DNA from: Candidatus Bathyarchaeota archaeon | GTDB taxonomy: Archaea > Thermoproteota > Bathyarchaeia > TCS64 | Length of the DNA stretch: 64,000 nucleotides | Reading direction: 5' to 3' | Assembly (NCBI GenBank): GCA_018396865.1 | Contig: JAGTRB010000006.1 | Location: 1 to 64,000 of the forward strand | Shown here: piece by piece, positions 1 through 8,463 of the stretch | Position numbering within the stretch: position 1 is the stretch's first letter | Layout of the letters: each line of letters starts with the position of its first letter | Program-made: the position numbers and the translations under genes | The notes under the pieces: generated by a model | Seen by the model: only the letters and a program-made list of their open reading frames with translations | Told to the model about the DNA's origin: nothing | Databases searched by the model: none

Positions 1-1084
1 GTGGTGGCAAATGGAACGATAGGGCCAGAGTCGGGGGTGGACCCCGAGGTGGCCCTGGGAGGGTTTGAGATATTCATATTCGAGGATGCCGAGCTCAGCG
101 GATTCAACTGCACCCTCCACCTGAAATCAGGCGCAACAATAACCTTCACCATAGATGATAGGCAGGTGAACCCGGCCACACCCTATGGAGCCGACGACAC
201 GTTGATAGCCATAGACCTAGATAGCCTACCAGGATTCAATCCTCTTGTTGATAGGGTGGTAGCGATAACCATAACAGATGATGGAATAAGCCACACCCCT
301 CCCACCTATGGAGACACAACCCTGGAGCTAGACGCTGTGGCGACGAGGGTCAGCCTACTACCGGGCTCTATAAGCGGATACAAGTGGCATGACCTGGATG
401 GAGATGGGGTGTGGGCTCGGAGGATGGACGATAACCATCTCAGGCCCTGTCTCAAGCTCCACCACCACAGCCCCTGATGGGTCATACAGCTTTACAGACC
501 TCCTAGCAGGAACCTACACTGTCTCAGAAACCCTCCAAGCGGGTTGGGTTAGGACCTATCCCCCAGCCCCTGGAACCCATACGGTTTACCTCGCCCTAGG
601 CCAGACTGTGACAGGTATAAACTTCGGAAACCGCATACCTCCCGGCTCCATAAGCGGATATAAATGGAATGACGAGAACGGGAACGGTCTTCAGGATGGA
701 GGAGAGACCAGGCTTGGGGGATGGAAGATATTCCTCTCAGGCCCGGTATCCATGTCGACCACCACGGCTAGCGACGGAACATACAGCTTCACGAACCTGC
801 CACCTGGAACCTACACCGTCTCGGAGGAGCTCAAACCTGGATGGCACCAGACATGGCCACCGGGCTCAGTCTACACGATAACCCTAAGCCCTGGAAATAT
901 GACTTCACCAGGCAACAGATTCGGAAATAGAGAGAATCCACCATCGGTGGGGGGAGAGGGGGAAGTTCTTACACCAACCTCATCGGATAGCCCAGCCCCA
1001 GCCATAGTAGCTATATCCCTAGGACTAGCAGCCTACGCAATCATCAAAAAATTGGGAAGAGCCCAAACCCACCATCAAGATTAA
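1..1084 (+). pseudogene. Surface protein with SdrD/Cna-B-like repeat domains, 5'-truncated and frameshifted
   Basis: The reading frame is already open at base 1, so the N-terminus lies outside the window. Two similar domains follow, each starting GSISGYKW and containing LGGW, SGPVS.STTT, DGSYSFT/DGTYSFT, GTYTVSE and FGNR. This is the pattern of SdrD B-like or prealbumin-like domains in cell-surface adhesins. After GDGV (about base 411) the frame moves by +1 and the first domain is about five residues short compared with the second, which fits a deletion of about 14 bases. The C-terminus has a VGGEG motif, a Pro/Ser-rich spacer, a hydrophobic segment (AIVAISLGLAAYAII) and a basic tail, so it is probably membrane-anchored outside the cell. 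Whether the frameshift is biological or a sequence error cannot be told here. Confidence 0.7.
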
Positions 1085-1274
1085 TCCTCCCTTTTTATCG
1101 AAGTTTTCATCATAACCTTAGCAGAATAAATCCCTCGGAAAGAGACGGATATAGGAGACGAGTTCCATCCAACTCCACCTAAATGGCTGAGGAAGGATGA
1201 TCTTCCCTATACTCCTCCCCTTTACCTCTGGTATTCAGCTTTGTTGATCTGAAGACCTCCTTTTCGCTTAATGT

Positions 1275-1790
1275 TTAATTTGAGACTGCTGGGGAGGTCT
1301 CATCCCTTTCGATCTTCTCTTTGGTGATTTTAAACAGCCATTCTACATATTGAATGTCGCCTTCTATGTCCTCGATACTCAGCTTTGCCTCATGGAAACC
1401 CCATACATGTATCTCGTAGGCTATTGCCCATACACCCTCTATTCTTGATTCCCTAAGGGTTTTAGAAAGTTTCCATGAGGCCTTGCTTAGAAGCTCGATC
1501 CACCATCTCCCCTCCTTTTCAGCCCTCTCGCTTTCCGGTAATCCGTAGAGTTTAGAGAGGATCTCGATGCATTCCTCAGCAACCTTATACATCTTTTCGC
1601 TTGCCTGAACAGCATCACCCCTCTCAACATACCTTTTAGCCTCATCCAGATATATCTCTGCAAACCCGATCCTCATAACCATAATATTCTTGGGGTCTAA
1701 GCCAAGCCTCTCAAATATCGAGGAGATGAAAACCTCATCGAAGTCCAAGCCTTTCCTCATAACCTCCTCGATAACATTTTCAGGACTCAT
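1275..1790 (-). CDS. PaREP1 family protein
   Basis: This 171-residue all-helical protein carries the typical PaREP1 segment near residues 46-76 (YLDEAKRYVERGD.VQASEK followed by YKVAEE). The family was named from a repeat family in Pyrobaculum aerophilum and is widespread in archaea; its fold is HEPN-like, but no biochemical role is established. The gene stands alone on the minus strand, downstream of a coiled-coil gene, with about 90 bases between them. I see no RNase-type R-x4-6-H motif that would make it a HEPN ribonuclease. The family assignment is good; the function is unknown. Confidence 0.75.
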   Translation of the reverse strand: MSPENVIEEVMRKGLDFDEVFISSIFERLGLDPKNIMVMRIGFAEIYLDEAKRYVERGDAVQASEKMYKVAEECIEILSKLYGLPESERAEKEGRWWIELLSKASWKLSKTLRESRIEGVWAIAYEIHVWGFHEAKLSIEDIEGDIQYVEWLFKITKEKIERDETSPAVSN

Positions 1791-1879
1791 GTATATTACA
1801 ATGAGATCCTCGACAACAAATAGTTCAGGTAACTATAGGTTTTGTGTAGAAGGATAATCTTTTATCCGCTCTATTCGCA

Positions 1880-2761
1880 CTAATCTATGGTCTTCCCGAC
1901 TATGAGTTCAACTCCTTCCCTTTCAGCCATCTCCCTCATCTCCATCAAGGCATCCCTTCTCGCCGTCAGTATAACGAGGATCTTCCTAGGCTCCCTGGAG
2001 TATTTCTCCCTGGCCAACCCCGCCTTTCTAAGCAGCTTAACCATCTCATCTCTGGACTCCGCGTATCCCGTGGCCTCCCCAACGATCAAGGGCTCCTCAA
2101 GAAAGAGGTTAATCTCCTCCCCCTCAACAAGGCCCCTACCAAGCTCCGCGTCATCAGGTATCTCCCCAAGCTTCCTAAGACTCGCTGTCAGGAACTTCCT
2201 AACAAACTCCTCAAAGGTCAACCCGGCGAACTTGCTCAGCTCCCCGAAGCCGCTTATCATAGCCCCCTCCAGAGAGGTAAACCTCCTCTCAAGAGCATCA
2301 ACCCTCCCCTCAATCCTAGCTTGGCCTTCTTTAAGCTCCTTAACACCCTCCTCCAAAGATCCAACCCTCTCCTCAAGCCTAGACTGACCCTCCTCAACAG
2401 CGGTCATCCTCTCCTCAAGCCTAGACTGACCCTCCTCAACAGCGGTCATCCTCTCCTCAAGCCTAGACTGACCCTCCTCAACAGCGGTCATCCTCTCCTC
2501 AAGCCTGCTTTGACCATCTTGTAGCTGTTTTATGGACTCGAGCATCTTGTTGAAGTCCGCCCTAAGCCTCGCCTGCTCCTTCCTAATCCTGGCCTGCTCC
2601 TTCCTGAGCCTTGTCTGCTCCTCCACCATCTTGGCCTGCTTCTCCGAGAGATCGTCGAGCCTCTTCAGGACCTCAGATAGGCCTAGGTATCCCGCGATGG
2701 TATAGCGGAACTCCCTGTCGGTGTCAAGGAGCTCTAGGAACTCCCTCTTCAAAGACTCCAT
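1880..2761 (-). CDS. Coiled-coil protein with C-terminal PD-(D/E)XK-like domain (DUF3782-like)
   Basis: This is a 293-residue protein. Residues about 30-165 are heptad-rich coiled coil, including near-perfect 14-residue units (EERMTAVEEGQSRL). They are encoded by 42-bp repeats at about 2370-2510. Residues 166-293 form a small alpha/beta domain with EINLF (216-220) and VGEATG (227-232). This is the position of the E-x-K motif in archaeal PD-(D/E)XK proteins of the DUF3782 type, but here the lysine is replaced by Thr231, so nuclease activity is doubtful. A paralogue at 8464-9330 keeps the lysine. Proteins of this architecture are common and uncharacterised in thermophilic archaea. The family call is by motif and architecture only. 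Confidence 0.7.
   Translation of the reverse strand: MESLKREFLELLDTDREFRYTIAGYLGLSEVLKRLDDLSEKQAKMVEEQTRLRKEQARIRKEQARLRADFNKMLESIKQLQDGQSRLEERMTAVEEGQSRLEERMTAVEEGQSRLEERMTAVEEGQSRLEERVGSLEEGVKELKEGQARIEGRVDALERRFTSLEGAMISGFGELSKFAGLTFEEFVRKFLTASLRKLGEIPDDAELGRGLVEGEEINLFLEEPLIVGEATGYAESRDEMVKLLRKAGLAREKYSREPRKILVILTARRDALMEMREMAEREGVELIVGKTID
2370..2510 (-). repeat. 42-bp tandem repeats inside coiled-coil gene
   Basis: Successive near-identical 42-base units encode EERMTAVEEGQSRL, each equal to two heptads. The unit containing cctagactgaccctcctc recurs three times at 42-base spacing, with a diverged fourth at the high-coordinate end. The length preserves both the reading frame and the heptad register. 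Confidence 0.9.
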
Positions 2762-2826
2762 CCTTAAGCAATGATACTAGCCATTTTTAGATATTTAAAC
2801 CTTTAGAATTGTTAATTTTATATTGT

Positions 2827-3054
2827 TTATTTTCTTTTAATTTTTGATATCTGGTTTGTAATTTCCCTTATTTCCATTATTCTTGATCTTATCTCCTCTT
2901 CATCTATATTCTCTATCTTTTCTATGATTCTTGCTGTCTGCTCCGGTATCCTCAGCCAGGCCTCCCTCTCCCTGATGTTATTCGAACCGTCCTCTTGGGA
3001 CAGTGATGAGGTCCGGATAGTCGAGTTAATAGAGTTAGGGTCCATAGAGGGCAT
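2827..3054 (-). CDS. Possible small helical protein, unresolved
   Basis: This is a 75-codon frame with no family I recognise. The C-terminal 45 residues (REAWLRIPEQ through QISKIKRK) are charged and helical and look coding, whereas the first 25 do not. It may be the tail of a decayed gene rather than an intact one. A start-less open frame on the opposite strand (about 3014-3241, containing KDILDELKRDLKHL) overlaps its upstream end and is equally ambiguous. Neither has a clear ribosome site. Confidence 0.3.
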   Translation of the reverse strand: MPSMDPNSINSTIRTSSLSQEDGSNNIREREAWLRIPEQTARIIEKIENIDEEEIRSRIMEIREITNQISKIKRK

Positions 3055-3265
3055 AAATCTAAAGATATTTTAGACGAATTAAAACGAGACCTCAAGCACC
3101 TAAGATTAGGATTATATCCGTCAGAGAAGGCGCGTAGATTATTAGGATCATCAGCCGCTCCTCTGAATAATATCATAGTGCTATGGGAATATATTCGGGC
3201 ATTTTTATATTCGCCTATCAATTATGTGCATAAAAGGTTATAATAATTTTCTTAATCATAATAAA

Positions 3266-3721
3266 TTACAATAATTCGTCAGGTTTTATTAGTGTATTTT
3301 TTAATCCCTTTTCTTTAATAAATTCTTTAAGTTCTTCATCTAGTGTCAACATTTTGATGCCTAGATCGACTGAGGTGGCGTAGAGTATGTTGTCTATGAT
3401 GTCTCTATGGCCTAAAAAGTACAGCCTTAGAGCTCCCCTGAAAACCTCTGCGCCCTCCACCACCCTCAGATATCTGACCCCCTCGATGATGCTCCTCAAG
3501 CCTTCACCGAACCTCTCCACATGGAGAACTCCTCTCTTCGCCAGCCTTATAGCAACCCAGAGCGACTCTAGGATGTTAAAAATCGAATAGTATACCTCGG
3601 CCTTAAGCCCATCCAGCCTCTCGAGGCCTCTCAAGAACTCGACCCCTATATCGATTCCCAGAGTTGGGAGTATGAAGGATGTGTCAAGGAGAACCCTCAG
3701 CGTATCTTCTCTGCTCTTCAA
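3266..3721 (-). CDS. vapC: PIN-domain toxin, VapC-like ribonuclease
   Basis: This 151-residue protein has the PIN-domain layout. An N-terminal VLLDTSFILP carries the first acidic metal ligand, a helical middle follows, then HRDIIDNILYATS and LTLDEEL carry the later acidic residues. PIN toxins cleave RNA with a Mg/Mn-dependent acidic triad. The start overlaps the 3' end of the AbrB gene (3684-3938) by 38 bases, which is the usual antitoxin-then-toxin arrangement and implies translational coupling. It is therefore the toxin half of a VapBC module. The RNA target cannot be inferred. Confidence 0.85.
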   Translation of the reverse strand: MKSREDTLRVLLDTSFILPTLGIDIGVEFLRGLERLDGLKAEVYYSIFNILESLWVAIRLAKRGVLHVERFGEGLRSIIEGVRYLRVVEGAEVFRGALRLYFLGHRDIIDNILYATSVDLGIKMLTLDEELKEFIKEKGLKNTLIKPDELL

Positions 3722-3938
3722 GGCTTATCTCCTCGATCTCTCCAGGGGTGATTGAGGCGAACTTCTCACCTGAAAGGGCAAGCTGAATCGGGTCCTTAAC
3801 AGGCTCCAGAATAAGGTAGCCATCAGAGACCCTTAAGAGAATTCTTTCACCCTCCTTAAGACCGAGAACCTCGACCACAGATTTGGGTAGATAGATTGCA
3901 TACCTCTTTCCGACACGAACCTCCATCTTCAGACTCAT
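3684..3938 (-). CDS. vapB: AbrB/SpoVT family antitoxin, VapB-like
   Basis: This 84-residue protein has an N-terminal swapped-hairpin AbrB domain (VRVGKRYAIYLPKSVVEVLGLKEGERI) of DNA-binding type. A C-terminal acidic extension (GEIEEISLEEQRRYAEGSP) probably wraps the toxin. It is upstream of, and overlaps, the PIN gene. By analogy with VapB antitoxins it should neutralise the toxin and autoregulate the pair. Confidence 0.85.
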   Translation of the reverse strand: MSLKMEVRVGKRYAIYLPKSVVEVLGLKEGERILLRVSDGYLILEPVKDPIQLALSGEKFASITPGEIEEISLEEQRRYAEGSP

Positions 3939-3939
3939 A

Positions 3940-4344
3940 AATGATTACCTGAAAAATAAAATTCAAATCAGAATAAAAACCTATCCCGTAGGATTCACGA
4001 CTAAATTAATATCTATTAAATTAATATCTATTGAGAGCTATAGAGGCCCCGCCGACGCGTTAGGATGATTAGCCTAACATCAAGAGCCAAACCAAGACAA
4101 TCTATGGCACTTGGATTATAGGGCTACACTACACTGAAAACTGGTGACTCTACTTCAGGAGACCACGGGTTGCCTAATTGATTGTCAAGCTTCCCCGATG
4201 AGGTCTTTTTCCATGATGTTTTCACCTCTATAAAAGCTAAACCTCTAGAAAACTTTCGAGAAAGTAGATTCGAGCATTCACATCGTTAAAACTAGTTTCT
4301 TGCAAATATCAGCATATTCTCTTTCAGCAAGCCTGCAGATGAGC
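3940..4344. other. No intact gene; short AT repeat
   Basis: No convincing coding frame was found. At about 4003-4033 a short AT-rich unit, ttaatatctatt, occurs twice in tandem. The part near 4300-4344 may hold more of the decayed PIN gene described next. The rest shows nothing recognisable. Confidence 0.5.
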
Positions 4345-4640
4345 CTGTAAACAACCCTTCTATTCAACTAAAGCCTTTAAAACAGCTGTTTTCCTAATCT
4401 CAGGAAATTATAGATTGAGAAAACTTATTTTCTACTGAGTTAAAGATATATCCAATCCCAAAAGTTTTCTAACAACCCAAGTTATCTCATCCCATTTTAA
4501 TGTTGGGTACATCCTTCAGCTCTTCCTAAAGCCATTTCCGAGAGGAAGTCCCTAGACCCCTTCGTCTCCTATATGACCCTTGATCATAGATGACCGGAGA
4601 TATGAAGATATTTGAATCGATATAAAATTTTAGATCGATG
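4345..4640 (-). pseudogene. Decayed PIN-domain toxin (VapC remnant)
   Basis: Reading the minus strand in three frames recovers consecutive pieces of a PIN toxin: KFYIDSNIFISPVIYDQG (4590-4635), then after a shift RDFLSEMALGRAEGCT, then PTLKWDEITWVVRKLLG, then FPEIRKTAVLKALVE with stop codons between pieces. Together these match the order of VapC: the first acidic residue in IDSN, the helical middle, and the WDE.xWVVRKxLG segment common in archaeal PIN proteins. At least two frameshifts and three in-frame stops make it non-functional. It lies directly downstream of an AbrB-type antitoxin gene, so it is the lost partner of that gene. Confidence 0.7.
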
Positions 4641-4656
4641 TTATGTAAGTCTCTCC

Positions 4657-4935
4657 TCAACTTTTTCTTCTAAAACCCTTTTTATATCTATTTTTCTCGT
4701 TAACCTTTTTCTTTGGGATGGAGCAGAAATCTTCAACGAAGCTCTCCATAACAGGCCTGATAGACAATTCACCCTCCCTGATCTCCGCAGCGATCTCATC
4801 CCTGGGCTCAAGGCCTAGGAGCTCCCTGAAGACCTTAGGAACCACGATCCGGCCCTTAGGCCCAATCCTCCTAACAATTATTCCAACCGTTAAGTAAGAA
4901 AATATACGACTTTTAATTAAAACTTTTACACGCAT
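4657..4935 (-). CDS. AbrB/SpoVT family DNA-binding protein, orphan antitoxin
   Basis: The AbrB signature is clear at residues 22-45 (VRRIGPKGRIVVPK and FRELLGLEP), with a basic C-terminal tail. The ATG at 4935 adds about 20 non-family residues, so translation may begin further in; no internal ATG, GTG or TTG fits, leaving the start uncertain. The gene is 10 bases behind the CHAT-like gene (4946-5788) on the same strand and probably shares its transcript. The toxin gene behind it is decayed, leaving this as a solitary antitoxin or a free regulator. Confidence 0.75.
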   Translation of the reverse strand: MRVKVLIKSRIFSYLTVGIIVRRIGPKGRIVVPKVFRELLGLEPRDEIAAEIREGELSIRPVMESFVEDFCSIPKKKVNEKNRYKKGFRRKS

Positions 4936-4945
4936 TCTGAGAGGC

Positions 4946-5788
4946 TCAGCTTCCTTCCACGGGCTTCAGCCTCATCGAGGCGGCCTCAGGGGGATGGTAG
5001 AGCATAATACTCCTGTAGTAGGGGTCGGGCCCTACGAGTTTCATCACCCTATCAACGGCCTCCTTAACTGACAGCCTTTCGACAAGCAGCGCCCTCAGAA
5101 GTTCCAGGACGGCCCTATCAGTGTGCTCAGCCTGGACCTCACCATCCCATCCTATGAAGGCCTTGGCCCCCTTGTAGAGGAAGGCCTCAGCCATGATGTA
5201 GGGGGCTTCATAGTAAAACCCGTAGCAGCTGTCCAGGATGACTGTGGAGTTCTCAAACCTCCCGGTTGAGGCCTCCTCGAAGAACCATGGCGGAACCGCG
5301 AAGTAGGAGACCTCAGGCCTCCCATATATCCTGGCCACAGCTAGAAGGCCTGCAGCCTGGAGGTCTACATAGCGCTTCTCATCGTAGACCTCTGTGGTGA
5401 ATAGGACCGTACCCTCAGCTATCTTACCCCCTCCAGGGAGATGCCTATAAACCGGTCCTGCGTGAACCCTCAGGATTATGAGCCTATAACCCCTAGAGGG
5501 GAGGAGCCTGTAGAACTCGACGGTCACCCCCTCTGCCCCCACCACATCGACCTCGAACCCCGCCTCAACTAGAAGCCTAGAAGCCTCCTCAATGAACCCC
5601 TGGTTGGGGTGGTGAAGAAGACCATCCACTATCAACGCCTTCGGCTTTGTCTTAGGGCCAGAACCAGACCTTTGAAAATAGATCACTACAATAAGGAGGG
5701 AGAGGGCTATAGTTGAGGAGAGGAGAACCAAGCCCAGCCTCCTGAACCCAGTTTTCTTACCCATCCTACCTCTAGACTTAGAACTCAA
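4946..5788 (-). CDS. Membrane-anchored CHAT/caspase-like protease candidate
   Basis: This is a 280-residue protein. Residues 1-17 are basic and 18-37 hydrophobic, forming an N-terminal signal anchor; the rest is predicted outside. The soluble part has two elements of the caspase-haemoglobinase fold. A beta strand ending in His109 (LIILRVHAG) and a strand ending in Cys188 (VILDSCYG) are followed by AEAFLYKGAKAFIGW. This resembles the CHAT pattern of C-x-G, then an A.aFL..GA.a segment, then W. CHAT and C25 peptidases use exactly such a His-Cys dyad. The assignment rests on motifs seen by eye; a peptidase function is inferred. It is the first gene of a likely CHAT-AbrB transcript. Confidence 0.6.
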   Translation of the reverse strand: MSSKSRGRMGKKTGFRRLGLVLLSSTIALSLLIVVIYFQRSGSGPKTKPKALIVDGLLHHPNQGFIEEASRLLVEAGFEVDVVGAEGVTVEFYRLLPSRGYRLIILRVHAGPVYRHLPGGGKIAEGTVLFTTEVYDEKRYVDLQAAGLLAVARIYGRPEVSYFAVPPWFFEEASTGRFENSTVILDSCYGFYYEAPYIMAEAFLYKGAKAFIGWDGEVQAEHTDRAVLELLRALLVERLSVKEAVDRVMKLVGPDPYYRSIMLYHPPEAASMRLKPVEGS

Positions 5789-6072
5789 TCTCTGACCCTT
5801 CCCTCCCGATGATCCTCAACCCTATTGATCCTAGCCCTTTAAGATAAAAGGGCGGATACGTGGATTTAAACTGAGATTTTTGGAGTTTCCGGCTCAGGAA
5901 AATTATTTATTAGCTTCACCTTTGGGTTTCCATATCTGCAGGAGTTTGATCTTGCCCCCACTCAGCTCAACGCATCAATCAGTTATAACATCTGAGGCGA
6001 AGCGGACTCGAGCCTAGCAAGCTTTATCTGAAGAACCCGGTAACATTTTATCAACTTGAGAAGGGTAGGATT

Positions 6073-7566
6073 TTGAGATACCCTGTCCACCTCTGCCTCC
6101 TCATCTTAATAATCCTATTCACACCCATCAGGGTTCCCTATACTGGAAGGGAAGACCCAGTTGCTGAGGCTGCGGAGGGAGAGTACCTAATAGGTTTAAA
6201 AGGAGCTGATGAGACCGTTATCAACCTCTTGGAGAGGAGCGGCCTCAGAGTCGTCAGAAGAATAGAGGAGATAGGAGTCTTCTTGGTCAGAGTTGAAGCT
6301 GAGGTGGAGATATCAGAGGTTGTCAAGGCCCTTGAGCAGCACCCATCCATAGAATATCTAGAACCCAATTATCTAGTCAAACTCCCAGAAGGGGGCCTAG
6401 GCCCCAGTCTAAAAACCAGCGAGTACACAATCATAACTCCAGAAGGGGCAGTCCAACAGCCCAACGACCCCCTCTACACCTCAGACCCATACACTGGAAG
6501 GGGCCAGTGGAACATGAGGTTGATTGGGATGCCCGAGGCCTGGAACCTGGAGATGGGAACTCGAACCGTCAAGGTGGCGGTTGTGGACACAGGGGTCTTC
6601 TACAGGCACAGGGACCTTCAAGCCAGCTACATGGACGGGGGATACGACTGGGTTAATGGGGACCCGGACCCGGATGACGACTACGGCCACGGCTCCTGGG
6701 TCGCGGGGATAATAGCCGCAGAGACCGGGAACGGGTATGGGGTTGCAGGGATGGCGAGGGTATCCATAATCGCCGAGAAGGTCTTAAACTATAGGGGCTC
6801 AGGGACCATTGCAGACCTGGCCTCGGGGATTACCCACGCAGCCGACCTGGATGTGGAGATCATAAACCTCAGCCTTGGAACGGACTCCTACAGTTCAACC
6901 CTGAAGAGGGCGGTGGAGTATGCAGTTGGGAAGGGCTGCCTGCTTGTGGCTGCCGCTGGTAATAGGGGTACATCCCAGCCCCACTACCCAGCAGCCTTCG
7001 CTGAGGTGATTGCGGTGGCCTCCACATATGGCGAGCCTGAGGATGTGAGGGCCCCATACAGCAATTATGGAGGCTGGATAACCCTATCAGCCCCTGGAGG
7101 CTGGGACCAGGATGGGGACGGTATACCAGAGGCCGGAGAGTAGTGGATAATCTCAACCGATAACAGGTACGACTCCTTCAGGCTTGGAACAGGAACCTCT
7201 GCCTCCACACCCCATGTATCAGGCCTCGCAGCCCTCATCAAGAGCCATCACCCCGAAGCCACGAGCCTAGACATAAGAAGGGTCCTAGAATCCACCGCCC
7301 AGGACAAGGGGGCGCCTGGGAGAGACGACTACTACGGATATGGGAGGATAGACGCCTACAGGGCATTAAAGCAGCCCTTACTAACCTCAGTCGGCGGAGA
7401 AGGAACCATCATAGAAGGCCAGACAGTGGATCCGGTGAGCCCCGGGATGCCCACCCTAACAGCTGCCATAACCATCAAAACAATCCTTGTTGGAATCCTA
7501 TTATTAAGGAGGAGATTTAAAAATGGGGTGGAGTATGGTTGGAGATGGGCTCGGGATGGCTTCTAG
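6073..7566 (+). pseudogene. Secreted subtilisin-like serine protease interrupted by in-frame TAG
   Basis: TTG start at 6073. Residues 1-25 form a signal peptide and about 36-105 an I9-type propeptide. The S8 catalytic domain follows, with Asp172 (VAVVDTGV), His206 (YGHGSWVAGI) and the oxyanion Asn297 (VAAAGN). Codon 357 at 7141-7143 is TAG. Translation of the same frame continues without any other stop to 7566 and includes the catalytic Ser (GTSASTPHVSG, Ser codon 7198-7200), a VGGEGTIIEG motif, a hydrophobic segment and an RRR tail. The part before TAG therefore lacks the nucleophile. Explanations are a recent nonsense mutation, a sequencing error, or readthrough. TAG ends many other genes here, so it is not generally a sense codon. 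Confidence 0.85.
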
Positions 7567-8266
7567 GATGAGGATATCCATAATAACACCTACCTACAAC
7601 GAGGCGGAGAGCCTTCAAGGGTTTATAGAATCCCTAAACATGGCGTTGAGGGGAGGTTATGAGTACGAGGTCATAATCGTGGACGACAACAGCCCCGACG
7701 GAACAGGTGTACTAGCGGAGAAGTTGGCGGAGAGGTATGGATGGATAAAGGTCATCCATAGACAGGGAAAGCTAGGGTTGGGGACCGCATACAAGGATGG
7801 GTTCAAGCATGCCTCAGGAGACCTCATAGTCTCTATTGACGCAGACCTCAGCCACAACCCTGAGGATATACCAAAGCTGTTGGAGGCTGTGAAGGATGCG
7901 GACATAGCCATAGGAAGCCGACTCATCGAGGGGGGGAAGATCGAGGGGAGGAGTCGATGGAGAGACCTCATGAGCATCACAGCCAACGGCTTCATAAGGA
8001 TGCTCACAGGCCAGCCCATAAAAGACTGGACAAGCGGATTAAGGGTCTACAGGAGGGAGGTCCTAGAGGCCATACTGCCAAAGGTAGCCTGCAAGAAGTG
8101 GGACTACCAGTTCGAGGTCCTGTACAAGGCGCTAAAATCAAGCTACAAAGCCATAGAGGTCCCAATAACCTTCAGGGAGAGGGCCGCTGGAAGAAGCAAA
8201 TTCGACCTCAAAGAAGCCCTAACCTTCATGAAATCAATAATCCAAGTCTACCTCAATCTCAAATAA
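7523..8266 (+). CDS. Dolichyl/polyprenyl-phosphate mannosyltransferase-like GT2 enzyme
   Basis: This GT-A family 2 glycosyltransferase of 247 residues has PTYNEAES at the N-terminus, DDNSPDGT (nucleotide binding) near residues 54-61, DADLSHNP (DXD-type metal site) near 106-113 and an RERAAGRSKF segment near the end. These are hallmarks of DPM1. It transfers a sugar, typically mannose, from a nucleotide sugar to polyprenyl phosphate at the inner membrane face, feeding N- or O-glycosylation. No C-terminal membrane helices are present, so this is the short soluble type. A strong AGGAGG site precedes the ATG at 7523; an alternative ATG at 7568 lies just after the stop of the upstream subtilase frame. 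Confidence 0.85.
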   Translation: MGWSMVGDGLGMASRMRISIITPTYNEAESLQGFIESLNMALRGGYEYEVIIVDDNSPDGTGVLAEKLAERYGWIKVIHRQGKLGLGTAYKDGFKHASGDLIVSIDADLSHNPEDIPKLLEAVKDADIAIGSRLIEGGKIEGRSRWRDLMSITANGFIRMLTGQPIKDWTSGLRVYRREVLEAILPKVACKKWDYQFEVLYKALKSSYKAIEVPITFRERAAGRSKFDLKEALTFMKSIIQVYLNLK

Positions 8267-8463
8267 CCACTAAACCCCTTAATCTTCAAACCGTCAAAGT
8301 AAGCCTAAAGAATCTTAATCTAATTCAATCGCTTTAGAGATTTAAATCGAAAATAAGAGCCCACTAACTCAGGCGAGTATCCATAAAGAAGCCCTCTTAA
8401 AGTTCCATCAAGAGATGAGACAGGTTTAAAAGCCAGCCAACAATCTTTTATTCTAGCATCTGT

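Noticed and set aside
2952-3221. Minus-strand 89-codon frame
   Set aside because: Composition is not protein-like (runs of Pro/Arg/Ser at the end), no ribosome site, and it overlaps two other ambiguous frames.
7141-7143. Genome-wide reassignment of TAG to an amino acid
   Set aside because: Several well-defined genes (moaA, moeA, the PDCD5-like gene, Hsp20, the PyrI-PyrE gene) end at TAG exactly where their families end.
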